This document shows positions 8,001-16,900 of a stretch of 34,715 bases of DNA, one piece after another (within the stretch, counting starts at the first letter, position 1; each line of letters begins with the position of its first letter). The stretch comes from Acidobacteriaceae bacterium (GTDB taxonomy: Bacteria; Acidobacteriota; Terriglobia; Terriglobales; Acidobacteriaceae), in contig JASHNW010000125.1 of NCBI GenBank assembly GCA_030041435.1, positions 1 to 34,715 on the forward strand. The letters run 5' to 3'. Made by a program: the position numbers and the translations under genes. The notes beneath the pieces are model-generated. The model was not told the origin of the DNA. It made no database searches and saw nothing but the letters and a program-made list of their open reading frames with translations.

Positions 8001-9204
8001 TGGCATCGAGAGAGTTCCGGAAATGGATGGCGGAGCCATCGTGGCGCAATTGTTCGTACCGCCGGTGGACGGGTTCCTGCGCGACATATCAAATCCTGAA
8101 TTCCAGATCCCCGGACCATTGCTGGACTCCACGGGCCAGCTTGCCGGGTATTGGCTTGCGGAACTGCGCCGGTGTGATTTCGGCATCTTTCCCTTCTTCG
8201 TGCAGGGCTACCGTCAGTACGCGCCGGCGCCAGCTCCCGGCGGGCGAACCCTGTGCCGCTCAACCATGGGTTTCGAGAGCGGTGTCGTAACGTGCAGCTT
8301 CGATTTTCTGAGCGCGGAGCGAATCGTCTGGGCTCGCATGGAAGGCATGCAGCTGCGCGTCTTCGAGACCGACTGGGTAAAACGGTTCTTTACAGCCCAC
8401 AGGCCGGGCAAGTACTTCTCAGAATCGTGGACGCTTCCAGGCGCGGATGGCATGGTTGTACGGCGCATCGATACGCTGAGCCACGATTTTCTGGAGCAGA
8501 GCTGGGGAATCTGGAGCCGGGTACTGGCGCACCTGATTCTGAGCCGGAATGAGCTGGATTTCTGGTATGACCTGCCCGCGAAAGGTCGTCGGCGCATCGA
8601 CTGGCTGCTTGGCAGAGTAGCTGCGAAGGACGCTGTGCGTATCTGGGCCCACGAACGTTTCCTGCTGGAACTGGATCCTCCGGATATTGAAATCCTCCCG
8701 GCAGAGAGCGGGCAGCCGTCGGTGCGATGTTCCGACCTAGCGCCGCTGGGCGAGGCGCCAACGATTTCAATCACACACAGCGGAGGCACGGCAGCAGCTG
8801 TCGTGCACGGCGCTGGAGCGCCGGTCGGCATTGATTTGGAAGTGGCGCGCGAACGCCGGTCGTCGGCATGGATCAGCGGCGCTTTCGCTGATGCGGAGCT
8901 GCAGTTCCTCGATGGCGACACCGCGGAGGTGCTGGCCCTCTGGTGCGCCAAGGAGGCGGCGGCTAAAACATGCGGCCAGGGCCTGGGGGGCAGGCCGGAC
9001 GAGTGGATCATCGAAAGCCTCTCCGCGGACCGGCGGTCTTGCGTCGTCCGCCGCGGAAACAGAGCGTTCGATGTCTGGCTGTGGTGGAACGGGGAGGAAT
9101 CCGTTGCTCTCTGTCACCGAATGCACAACGGGCAATCCCCGGAAAACGCCGGTCTCGCAAACCGGGAGGAGGAACGGCATGAAGCCTATGCGGTCGGAGA
9201 TTGA
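5029..9204 (+). CDS. PUFA/enediyne-like PKS subunit: degenerate KS - AT - DH - PPTase
   Basis: The protein has 1391 residues. Residues 1-390 begin like a ketosynthase (GIAVVGMAMRGG, then a FW at the usual place) and later keep the KS-like stretch ALALKREADAERDGDAVYAI. The whole region is far shorter than a KS and has no Cys-His-His triad. AT follows at about 395-720 with GHSNG (Ser496) and RPYHTPFF supplying His. A hot-dog dehydratase spans about 835-1130, with His850 in NHMLG and the Asp1033/Gln1037 pair in LLDSTGQ. A C-terminal Sfp-type phosphopantetheinyl transferase, about 1235-1360, has GIDLE (Asp1269, Glu1271) and WCAKEAAAK (Lys1308-Glu1309, Lys1313). The order is close to PfaC plus PfaE, or to the DH-PPTase end of enediyne PKSs. 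The PPTase probably loads the ACP domain of the second PKS and the free ACP encoded next. It overlaps that ACP gene by 26 bases. Confidence 0.9.
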   Translation: MRPADQNPGIAVVGMAMRGGDYATAAEFWQQSLASAVSPSANAGPAPAADTPLGSLLSDALADAHWSELRDMPALVACSGRMFDASVREASSVVARRPASANSARDLECLREAARRLRDQNASAILAVAIEEGPAWRGVALALKREADAERDGDAVYAILQPEDIPSTCAVAEICLPANDSIEATEWRALRARIADPERVVPQTRAAVRRCESEFDRMAAVVRIAFALHTRIIPPSEGVPAEPGTGFYETPEPLPWIHGDVRSPRHGIVLLRDSTGILSGAVLREYTGSHPHSSEALVPQKEWEVFTIAAPDRARLLEDARDLLAAIEACPNRFAGGAYSTGAGAYRLAIVGKNGPDFAAKLRQALQAIPRSRRRPQIAEGVYYGEPADAAQFNGKLAFLFPGFNSEYPGMFRDLCLHFPSVREWFDCMDRFAGLRHGFFPSDLVFPPPGGMAAEEREAMERELKLGGPSSLVASLAMFDLLRQLGVEPDCIAGHSNGENAALISAGILQCPTKESVFDIIQVVTTHFRKTGRPHVEGFYLAVSGLSCEQIAEVVAASDERVCVAMENCSNQMVLYAYAEEDARVRRRLEEAGGLCLSLAAERPYHTPFFGAQADFLRSTYSSIGIGPGRYPVYSTALAAPFPDDPENIRAMALLQWTQPVRFQDTIRRMYEDGVRIFVEAGPDATLTGFVKDILRGQNHLAVASNSRHKDGLEKVLQVIAALFALGRTTGRFSPAPKGKFPLPKSQQAVAPDVVEGPAIDGDQEWRSVLLQLHFALMNDFLESQRRVLSAAAASLCEPEAALSEHAHASSGKKTARPAPMLGKILEHDGRRLYAERLISIENDTFLLNHMLGRSISRRQPELHALPIVPFTMTMEIIAEAALSLVGSGRVIALSDMRGFRWLAADRGRLRIGVEAEALSSLGGGAAVRVRVFELDAAAQRSLAFEGTVHLASDYPASPQPLEIRFERPAAPEITTEFFFEECTYNGRVFRGIERVPEMDGGAIVAQLFVPPVDGFLRDISNPEFQIPGPLLDSTGQLAGYWLAELRRCDFGIFPFFVQGYRQYAPAPAPGGRTLCRSTMGFESGVVTCSFDFLSAERIVWARMEGMQLRVFETDWVKRFFTAHRPGKYFSESWTLPGADGMVVRRIDTLSHDFLEQSWGIWSRVLAHLILSRNELDFWYDLPAKGRRRIDWLLGRVAAKDAVRIWAHERFLLELDPPDIEILPAESGQPSVRCSDLAPLGEAPTISITHSGGTAAAVVHGAGAPVGIDLEVARERRSSAWISGAFADAELQFLDGDTAEVLALWCAKEAAAKTCGQGLGGRPDEWIIESLSADRRSCVVRRGNRAFDVWLWWNGEESVALCHRMHNGQSPENAGLANREEERHEAYAVGD

Positions 9205-9493
9205 AGACGCCATTGTCGGAATTCTTGCAAGCGAAGACGAAGGATGGACGGTGAAGCAGTCGCAAATCGTTCCAGATGCCCGATTGGTTTCCGATCTGGG
9301 CCTCGATTCCCAGGATGTGCTGCACCTGATGGCTTCGATCAACATGCGGTTCAAGCGCAGATTCCTTTTCAACAAGCTTGTGGTGAAAGATGCCGAAGCC
9401 AGGGAGTACGTCGACGTGACAGTTCGGCAGGTGGTGGACTTTGTCGACGAGAACTTCGAAAGCACCGAGCCGCCCCGGGGCGCGGGAGCATGA
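9179..9493 (+). CDS. Stand-alone acyl carrier protein
   Basis: The protein has 104 residues. It has the carrier motif DLGLDSQDVLHLMASI, with Ser44 as the phosphopantetheine site, preceded by the helix I pattern (IEDAIVGILASEDEGW) and followed by a basic loop and VRQVVDFVDENF for the last helix. The ATG at 9179 is preceded by GGGAGGAGGA and lies inside the PPTase-encoding end of the previous gene, so translation is probably coupled. A longer frame in this register starts upstream but is antisense-like. The residue after the Ser is Gln-Asp, not the usual Leu, so it differs from the carrier domain in the second PKS (DSIKRIEIL). It may shuttle the acyl chain between the two PKS proteins or present it to a tailoring enzyme. 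Which of these applies is not visible here. Confidence 0.9.
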   Translation: MKPMRSEIEDAIVGILASEDEGWTVKQSQIVPDARLVSDLGLDSQDVLHLMASINMRFKRRFLFNKLVVKDAEAREYVDVTVRQVVDFVDENFESTEPPRGAGA

Positions 9494-10257
9494 AGCGGAT
9501 GATCATCAACGCGGATGATTTCGGCCTGACGGCTGGGGTCACAGCGGGCATTCGCGCGGCCATGCTGTGCGGGGCGGTTACCAGCACCTCAGTCATGGCC
9601 TGCGTTCCCGGATCGCTGGAGCGCACAGCCGAATATGCGAATGAGCTTCGGGGCCGGATCGGCGTCCATCTGCAGCTAACGGACGGCATAGCCTGTTGCC
9701 AGAACGTTCCGTCTCTGGTCGACGAAGAAGGATGCTTTCCGCGGTCCTGGCGCGACATCAAAAACCTCGACCGGGATGAAATCCACCGTGAATGGTGCGG
9801 TCAGATGGAGCGCGTTCTGGCCGCGGGCATTCGGCCGAGCCACATCGATACCCACCATGACGTGCACCGGTTTCCCGTTGCATTTAAGGTGTATTGCCAC
9901 CTGGCGTCTGAGTATGGCCTGTCGGCCCGCACCTTGGGTCCCGTGCATACAGCTGAGTTGCGGCGGTGGGGGGTGCGGTGCACGGATGCATTCGAGACCG
10001 CTTGGGGCGGAGAAGATCTCACAACGAAGGGGCTGTTACAGTGCGCCGAGCGCGCTTTTGCCTTGACAGAATGCGAGAGCATCGAGCTGATGACGCACCC
10101 GGGTTTCTGCGACGACGATCTTCGGCGGAAGTCCGGCTACACCGACGATCGGGAGCGGGAGCTGGAGGCCCTTTGCGACCCCGAACTGCGGGCTTTGCTG
10201 GATAAGGCAGGCGTCTGCCTGGGTTCCATCCGCGACGATGGAGAATTTGAACGATGA
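9490..10257 (+). CDS. YdjC/ChbG-family carbohydrate deacetylase
   Basis: The protein has 255 residues. It opens MKRMIINADDFGLTAGVTAG, the YdjC-family signature with metal-binding Asp-Asp. It continues with IGVHLQLTDG, RPSHIDTHHDVH (metal-binding His cluster) and a C-terminal MTHPG. Family members such as ChbG remove N-acetyl groups from chito-oligosaccharides, and hopanoid-cluster HpnK is a relative. The ATG overlaps the ACP stop as ATGA (9490-9493), so the two are translationally linked. Next to glycosyltransferases, the likely substrate is an N-acetylated sugar on the lipid product, but the sugar cannot be named. A second deacetylase of an unrelated fold is at 20571-21500. There is no signal peptide; it acts in the cytosol. 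Confidence 0.88.
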   Translation: MKRMIINADDFGLTAGVTAGIRAAMLCGAVTSTSVMACVPGSLERTAEYANELRGRIGVHLQLTDGIACCQNVPSLVDEEGCFPRSWRDIKNLDRDEIHREWCGQMERVLAAGIRPSHIDTHHDVHRFPVAFKVYCHLASEYGLSARTLGPVHTAELRRWGVRCTDAFETAWGGEDLTTKGLLQCAERAFALTECESIELMTHPGFCDDDLRRKSGYTDDRERELEALCDPELRALLDKAGVCLGSIRDDGEFER

Positions 10258-10967
10258 TGAGGAACACCCAGTTCGGGACCACCCCTCTGGTGGCGCATGG
10301 TCAAGGGCCGCACGACTTCAAGCCGTACTGGGACATCGTCTGCGACCGCTTTTTCGCGAGCCCTCGACAGTGGATCGGGCCGATTCCGGAACTCACAATT
10401 TTGACGTGGAATAACGGAAACGAGGGGATGGGCCTGCTGGAGCGCAGCCTCAGTCACCTCGGAATTCCTGGCCTGGTGACAGGAGCAGGCATTCGCGAAT
10501 GGGTGAACAGCACCCATAAACCCCTGCTGACGGCCGAGGCCGTCAATACTATCGAGACCGAGTATGTGATGGGCATCGATTCGCGCGACGCCATTCTGCT
10601 TGGCGATCCGCGTGCCATTCTGGATACGTTCAACTCGGCCTTCGATGCCGAGTTGGTGTTCTCGGCAGATCAGTTGAACTGGCCCAATCTGAAGCGCTTT
10701 CGCTCATTTGAAAATGACATTCCGGGCGCCAGCGCAAGCGAATTCCGCTATCTGAACAGCGGCGCCTGGATCGGAAGAACCCGATTTTGCCGGGAGTTCT
10801 TTGCAGCCGCAGCCCGCACAGCTCCGGCGCCCGAGGCGCCGGAAGTTGATCAGGGCATCTTTAAGCAGGTCTTCCAGATTTACTACCCCAAAGTGCAGCT
10901 CGACTACCGATGCGCCATGTTTCAGAATCTCGGGTTTGTGGCGAAACCCATCATTGAAGTGCTCTGA
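10254..10967 (+). CDS. PLOD-like glycosyltransferase
   Basis: The protein has 237 residues and starts MMRNTQFGTTPLVAHGQG. It has features of the procollagen galactosyl/glucosyltransferase-like (PLOD) family seen in bacterial polysaccharide clusters: LTILTWNNGNEG near residue 50, the nucleotide-sugar and metal region VMGIDSRDAILLGDPRAIL, ELVFSADQLNWP, then FRYLNSGAWIG and a VDQGIF motif. The usual C-terminal Asp-x-Gln is present as VDQG. It probably transfers a UDP-activated hexose. The ATG overlaps the deacetylase stop by 4 bases (ATGA, 10254-10257), and 29 bases separate it from the large PKS. Acceptor and donor are unknown; the family call is from motif pattern alone. Confidence 0.78.
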   Translation: MMRNTQFGTTPLVAHGQGPHDFKPYWDIVCDRFFASPRQWIGPIPELTILTWNNGNEGMGLLERSLSHLGIPGLVTGAGIREWVNSTHKPLLTAEAVNTIETEYVMGIDSRDAILLGDPRAILDTFNSAFDAELVFSADQLNWPNLKRFRSFENDIPGASASEFRYLNSGAWIGRTRFCREFFAAAARTAPAPEAPEVDQGIFKQVFQIYYPKVQLDYRCAMFQNLGFVAKPIIEVL

Positions 10968-10996
10968 CGAACTGTTCTGAAGCGCAGGGAGCCATC

Positions 10997-13900
10997 ATGC
11001 AGCCCTTTGCATACATCGCCGTTACGCCTGTCCATCTGTGCGATCCATCGCTGGCTCTTACTGCCGCGCACGCCGGCGGAATGGGCATTCTCGATTTCGA
11101 ATTCTGCGATGTCGACGGGCGCGCCTCCGCCACCCGCAATCTGCGCTGGCTGGTGCGGAGCGCGTCGGAACCGGGCGACTGCATCGGCCTGAGAATTTCC
11201 GCTAGTCAGGCTGACGAGGCCGAAGAACTGCTGAAGTTGCTGCGCGGTCGGCAGCACACTCTCATCGTGTCCGCGGATTCGCCGGATGACTTTGCCCGCG
11301 CAGAGAGCCTGAAGGACGAATCTACGCTCCTGATCGCGGAACTTACATCCGCAGGGCTGCTGGGGGCGATTCGCCATCAGCCGTGGTGGGGCGGGTTCAT
11401 TGCAAGAGGGGCGGAAAGCGGCGGATGGGTGGGTGAGGACTCCGCGTTCCTTCTCGCGCAGAAGTTTGCTGCGGAATGCACTGCGCCTTTTTATGTACGG
11501 GGCGGGATTGGCCCGCACAGCGCGGCGGCATGCCTGGCAGCCGGCGCAGCGGGAATCGTGCTCGATGATCAGTTGCTCCTGTTGCCCGAATCTCCGCTTC
11601 CTCCGGAATGGCGAAAGATTATCGAGAAGGCCGCCGGCCAGGATTGCGTCGTGGTCGGGGAGAGACTTGGCAAACCATGCCGCATCCTGAGCCGGCCCGG
11701 ATTGAAGGGAGGCACCGGACTGCGGTCGCTCGCAGCGCAGATTGAGCTGGCCGATGAAGCCTGGCGTTGGCCCGGTGAGGCAAACGCGCAGGTTGGCTGG
11801 GGAGACCCGGAGAAATACGCGTGGCCTGCCGGCCAAGCGCTCGGCTTTGCGGCCTCACTGCGCGACACATACGGGAACGCAGCGCGGCTGTTCCGCGGAA
11901 TCGTGGCGTCTGCGACAGAGAGCTTTGCTGGCGCCCGCGCGATGCGCTCTCTGGCGCCGGAGTCGCCGTTGGCTCAATCCCACGGCACACGTTATCCCAT
12001 TGTTCAGGGTCCGATGACGCGAGTCAGCGATCGTGCGGAGTTCGCCGCCGCGGTCGCGCGGAATGGAGCGTTGCCGTTTCTGGCGCTGGCTCTCATGCGC
12101 CAGGCGCAGGTGGCGCAGCTGCTGGAGGCAACGAAAAATCAGCTGGGGTCCCTGCCCTGGGGCGTGGGGATTCTCGGGTTTGCGAGCGAGGAGTTGCGAC
12201 GCGAACAACTGACAGCGGTGCGCGATGCCCAGCCGCCCTTCGCTCTGATTGCCGGAGGGCGCCCCGACCAGGCTGCCGAACTGGAGCGCGAGGGAATTGC
12301 CACCTATATCCATGCACCCACGGCCTCTTTGCTCAAAATGTTTCTGGAACAGGGCGCACGCCGCTTCGTGTTTGAGGGCGCCGAGTGTGGCGGGCACGTG
12401 GGCCCGTTCACCAGCTTCGCGTTATGGGACGACGCGATGCGTGTGCTCCTGCCGGCGGCAACCGCGCCCGCGACCGCCGCAAGCCTTCATATTCTCTTCG
12501 CAGGCGGCATCCATGATGCTCGATCTGCGGCCATGGTCGCCTCCCTCGCAGCTCCGCTCGCGCGACTCGGCGTTCGCGTGGGCGTGTTGATGGGCACCGC
12601 GTATCTCTTCACAGAAGAAGCGGTCACCAGTGGCGCAATCGTGCCCGGATTCCAGGCACGAGCCATCGGTTGCGAGCGCACGGTTACGCTCGAAGTGGGC
12701 CCGGGCCACTCTATCCGCTGCGCAGAGTCGCCTTTCGGTGGGCAATTCTATTCCGATCGCCGCCGGATGATGGCGGCCGGTATGCCTCCGGCAGAGGTTT
12801 CCGCCGAACTGGAGCGGCTTGGACTAGGCCGTTTGCGGCTGGCGTCGAAAGGCATCGAACGCGACGGGGACCAGCTTAGGAACTGCGGTGAGGAGAAGCA
12901 GCAGGCCCAAGGCATGTACATGATCGGTCAGGCCGCGACCATGCGCTCGAGCGTCAGCTCCATGGCCGAACTGCACGAAGAGGTGTCCCTGCAGTCGCAC
13001 GATTTCCTGCCGGTTAAAACGGCAGTGACACCTTCCGTGGGCGATGGCCGGCATGGCTGCTCTCCCGTCGCGATCGTAGGGATGGCGGTGCTGGCGCCCC
13101 GCGCGCAGGAGCCGCACCAATTCTGGCGCAATCTGCTGGATAAGGTGAACACCATTACGGAAATCCCGGCACGGTACTGGGATTGGCGGCTGTTCTTCGA
13201 CAGCGACACCAAAGCGCCGGACAAGACCTACTCGCGGTGGGGTGGCTTCATGGACGACGTGTCATTCGATCCGGTGCGCTTCGGCATACCGCCCAAATCG
13301 CTTCGCTCCATCAGCCCCGGACAGCTCCTCGTGCTTGAAGCGGTCCGCCGCGCGCTGGCCGATGCCGGGCTGGAGTCGGGCCGCTTCGACCATGAGAACA
13401 CTTCCGTGATTTTGGGCAGCGATGGCAGCAGCTTCTATCACAATCAATGCTTCTCCCGATCGATCGTCCCGCTCGTGACCGAGTTTCCCGAACAGGTGTT
13501 CCGGCGGCTTCCGGAGTGGACCGAGGAATCCTTTCCTGGCATTCTCAACAACGTGAGCGCCGGACGGGTAGCCAACCGTTTCAACTTTGGTGGAACGAAC
13601 TTTCTGGTAGACGCAGCCTGCGCGTCGTCGCTCAAAGCGGTTGAATTGGCCGTTCAGGAACTCGAGACCGGACGCAGCAATATGGTTGTGGTGGGCGGCC
13701 TGGACGTAGCCCAGACTCCGGCGTCCTACATCGCATTCAGCAAGACGCAGGCACTCTCCCCGCGAGGCCGAGCCCAGACTTTCGACAAAGCTGCTGACGG
13801 AATCGTCATCAGCGAAGCGGTAGCGGTGGTTATCCTCAAGCGGCTCGAAGACGCGGAGCGGGACGGCGATACGATTTACGCGATCGTCGAGAGCGTGGCC

Positions 13901-16900
13901 AGTTCCAGTGACGGCAAAGCGATGGGGCTAACCGCCCCGCGCCCTCTGGGCCAGAAGCTGGCCTGCCGGCGCGCCTACGAGAGGGCTGGAGTTGCGCCGC
14001 GCTCTATCGGACTTTATGAGGCGCACGGCACCGGCACAGCCGTCGGTGATGCGGCCGAGCTTGAAACCATCAGCTCGCTGCTGCGCGTGGATGGAGCGCC
14101 ACCCGCAAGTTGTGCCATTGGTTCGCTGAAATCGCTGATCGGTCACACCAAGACGGCGGCTGGCGTTCTCGGCCTGATTAAAGCCGCCCTAGCGCTGCAC
14201 CACAAAACGCTGCCGCCCCACGGCGGAGTCGAGAAACCGCTCGACCCTATCCTTGAGGACGACTCGCCGGTCTTCCTCCTCAAAGAGCCGCAGCCGTGGC
14301 TGGCTCATGCCGATCGCCCGCGCCGTGCTGCGGTGAGCGCCTTCGGTTTCGGCGGCACCAACACACACGCCGTACTGGTCGAGTACCGGGGGGCAGCTTC
14401 GCGGGTGCCAGGGGCTGCCGACCGGCCCTGCGAGTTATTCCCGCTGCGCGCCCACGACCCGAGTGAACTCGAGGTCGAGGCCCGTCATTTGCTCGACGCT
14501 TTGCGCGGCGGTGACTTCGCGCATCTCGCCGACCTGGCGTATACGTGCGGCGAGCGCGCCTGGCGAGCGCGCAGCCATCCATGGGTGCTCTCTATCGCAG
14601 CCGGCAACCAGCCGGAACTGATAGTTGCACTGGAGACGGCTATTGGAGCGATCGGCACCGGCAGGTATGAAAAGTTGCCGGCCCACATCCGCATCGCCCA
14701 CGCTGAGAAAATGGGCAGGCTGGCGTTTCTGTTTCCCGGTCAGGGCTCGCAATATCCTGACATGCTGCGCGAGTTGGCCCTTTATTCCGACGTGATGCGT
14801 TCCTGTCTTGAGTCAGCTGTCCGGCAACTCGAGACATGGCTGCCCCGGCCTCTGGAGCAATACATCTATCCTCCCGCCGCCTTCACGGAAGAAGGGGAAT
14901 CGCGCCAGCGTGCGGCATTTGCTGCGACCGAAATCGCCCAGCCTGCAATCGGTGCTGTTTCCCTCGCCTGTTTCGATCTGCTCGCAGCCCTCGGCATACA
15001 TCCCGAAATGGCTTGCGGACACAGCTTCGGTGAGTTCACCGCGCTGGCGGCGGCCGGGGCGCTGGACCGAACGGAATTCTGGAACCTGGCGGCTGCGCGC
15101 GGCCGTGCTATGGCTTCCGCGAGCAACGTTCGCGGAGGAATGGCGATGGTGCGCGCCCAGCGGGCACAGGTTGCGGCGTGGCTGCAAAATCACGATGGCC
15201 TGGTCCTGGCGAACCATAACGCTCCGTTGCAGTGCGTGATTTCCGGCGCGGCGGATCAGGTCGACGATGCCGTAAAAGAGCTGACTGAGAGCGGCCTGAC
15301 CTGTACGCGGCTGCCGGTCAGCGGCGCTTTCCACTCGCCATTAATGGCAGGCGCGCAGGAGCCGCTGACACGTGCCATCGATGCGTGCTCATGGGTTTCT
15401 CCGCGGATTCCCGTTTATTCGAACGCCTCGGGCGAGCCGCACGGTCCCGGCACGGAACGCATTCGCGCGCAGTTGCGCGGGCATCTCCTCAGTCCCGTGG
15501 AATTCGTCTCCGCAATCGAAGCGATGTATCGCGACGGCGCTCGCATCTTTGTGGAGTGCGGACCCCGGAATGTGCTCACGGGACTCGTGCGCCAGACTCT
15601 GGATTCGCGCGAGCACGTGATCGTGCCGCTCGACAGCGGTTCCGGCAGCTGGCGGGCCCTTCTCATTGGCCTTGGCGAACTGATGGCGGCCGGAGTCGAA
15701 TACGACACCTGCGCGCTGTTCGCGGGCCATTCCACGCGGTTGCTCGACTGGACGAACCTGAACCCGTCTCGTCCCGCGGAATTGCCCGGGACAGCATGGG
15801 TAGTGAACGGGCTTATGGCGCGTCCTCGCGATGAAAAGGTGTCGCAGTGGGGGCAGGAGCCTCACCTGACGGCCGACAGCGCCGCTGAATTGCGCCGCAG
15901 GAATGTCGTGCAGGCAGCAGCTCCGGCCGTCCCGGGACTGCTGAGCCACGGGACTTTGACTCCACAGCTAACCGCCGGGCAATCAAGCAAGCTTGCCGCT
16001 CTGCAGGCGCATCAGGAAACCATGCAACGATTCCTCGCCGTACAGGAAGATCTGGTGAAGGCATTTCTCGGCGTCCCGACCTCCCCCGCGACCAGTGCGC
16101 CAGGGCCGGCTCTGCATCCACTGGAAGCGAACGGTCACTCGTCGCAGCCTGCCGCGAATCAACTGCCCGGGACGGCCCGGCCGGAAGCCGAACCGGTCGC
16201 CGCCCAGGAGGCATTCGCCACCCTGGGCAAGGCCGAACTGGAGAGGATATTTCTGCATCTGGTGAGCGAACATACCGGCTATCCGATCGAAGTGCTGGGG
16301 CTCGATATGGACCTCGAAGCCGAGGTAGGGGTCGACTCCATCAAGCGCATCGAGATCCTGGATGCGTTCCGCAAGAGCGCCCCGCCCGATGTTGCCGAAT
16401 CCATGCGCACCTACATGGAGAAACTCACCCGAGCCAAGTCGCTCAACGCGATCATTACGCGGATCGCTGAATTCGCCACAAGGCCGGCAGCCGATGAGCG
16501 GGCGCTCGTTGTCGGGGCTCTGCCGGCGCCGCGGGAGCCGGAACCGGTGTCCCATGAGGCGGCTCTGCAGGAAGAGGTGCCATCGCCTGAAGCTGAAGAG
16601 GATTGCCCGCGGTATGTAATTCAGGCGCGGTCGGAGGAGACATCCCGGGGGCCACGCATCGAGCCACGCGGCCTCTACGTGCTGACGGGAAGTTCGGCGC
16701 CCGCCACAGAGGAAGTTGTTCATGCATTGACCATCCGTGGGGCATCGATCGTCCGAATCGACACTTCTTGCCTCGAAGATGCGGAGCACGTGACCGCCGC
16801 GCTCGAGCAGGCGCGCCGGGAACACGGACCCGTGCAGGGCATCGTCCACCTTGCCGGGATTGATCCGGCGCAGCCAGCGGAATCGCTCGCGCAATGGCGT

